NCBI RefSeq assembly: GCF_000282315.2 | Contig: NZ_AKJN02000006.1 | Coordinates: 2,232,001-2,296,000, forward strand | Direction of reading: 5' to 3' | DNA length: 64,000 bases | Source: Pseudomonas sp. GM41(2012) | Lineage (GTDB): Bacteria > Pseudomonadota > Gammaproteobacteria > Pseudomonadales > Pseudomonadaceae | Part shown: piece by piece, positions 63,864 to 64,000 of the stretch | How positions within the stretch are numbered: position 1 is the stretch's first letter | How the letters are laid out: every line of letters begins with the position of its first letter | The notes under the pieces: model-generated | The model's input: only the letters and a program-made list of their open reading frames with translations | Told to the model about the DNA's origin: nothing | The model's database searches: none | Program-made: the position numbers and the translations under genes

Positions 63864-64000
63864 ATGGCGATCGGCGAATCCGGCTCGTCCGCGACGGGCC
63901 CAAGCTCCTCACCGCGGCGCCTGGGTGCTGCGTTTCTTGGACTTTTGCACAGCCATGTCGAACTGTTCGGCATCGAATTGCAGGAACAAAAAGCCCGCAC
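63864..64000 (+). CDS. YqjE/phage holin-family membrane protein (5' end only)
   Basis: The first 45 codons are in the window (MAIGESGSSATGPSSSPRRL, then GAAFLGLLHSHVELFGIELQ). The sequence SHVELFGIELQEQKAR is typical of the YqjE/holin-like family that follows DUF883 genes in proteobacteria. The ATG follows the DUF883 stop by 1 bp, so the pair is an operon. The membrane segments lie beyond the right edge. Confidence 0.8.
   Translation, partial: MAIGESGSSATGPSSSPRRLGAAFLGLLHSHVELFGIELQEQKAR

Overview
The window comes from a GC-rich Pseudomonas chromosome, most likely the P. fluorescens group. The evidence is a pyoverdine locus (pvdL, pvdS, pvdH, MbtH protein, fpvGHJKCDEF), an acyclic terpene utilisation (atu) cluster, a dsbD/dsbG cluster with its own two-component system, and eleven Pseudomonas-type REP inverted pairs in the first 47 kb. 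I saw no rRNA, tRNA, CRISPR array, insertion sequence or prophage.

Layout. 1-5.2 kb: sulfur-scavenging genes (end of an SfnC-like oxidoreductase, the sigma54 activator SfnR, and a leftward sfnB-metI-metQ operon with a sigma54-type promoter) and a SoxR-monooxygenase pair sharing a clear SoxR box. 5.4-6.4 kb: a VOC-family gene whose 3' end plus its REP pair is duplicated in tandem. 6.4-12.7 kb: the fpvGHJKCDEF operon for reductive release and periplasmic uptake of pyoverdine iron; fpvD carries a REP pair inside its coding sequence. 12.9-14.7 kb: MbtH-like protein and PvdH, each with its own PvdS promoter. 14.7-22 kb: a GNAT protein, a histidine kinase/response regulator pair (DsbS/DsbR-like), a Sel1-like protein and a DsbD-TlpA-DsbG operon. 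22.1-38.3 kb: an alpha/beta hydrolase, the 4327-residue peptide synthetase PvdL, the iron-starvation sigma factor PvdS (Fur-controlled promoter) and a PvdY-like hydroxyornithine acetyltransferase. 38.3-48.4 kb: a periplasmic binding protein, then atuR and atuABCDEF. 48.5-64 kb: mostly core genes: exonuclease, PpnP, MOSC protein, CheV, a NarL-type two-component system, lipid kinase, molybdenum cofactor genes moeA/moaB/mobA, RluA-like synthase, an SOS-box gene, glutaredoxin-like protein, a Kef antiporter, AmtB and a DUF883/YqjE pair.

How the parts fit. Iron starvation relieves Fur repression of pvdS. PvdS then reads TAAAT-N16-CGT promoters, which I find before the MbtH gene, pvdH and the acetyltransferase, with one mismatch before pvdL. 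PvdH makes 2,4-diaminobutyrate, and the third adenylation domain of PvdL has a specificity code that fits this amino acid. FpvG-K and FpvC-F recover iron from the imported siderophore. Other local circuits readable from the DNA are SoxR-monooxygenase, SfnR/sigma54-sfnB, AtuR-atuA (two perfect 13-bp inverted repeats), sigma28-cheV and LexA-unknown gene. No clearly new system stands out. The most unusual items are the translated REP pair in fpvD, the SOS-box gene of unknown function, the 226-bp tandem duplication and the palindromic operator before the NarL-type kinase.
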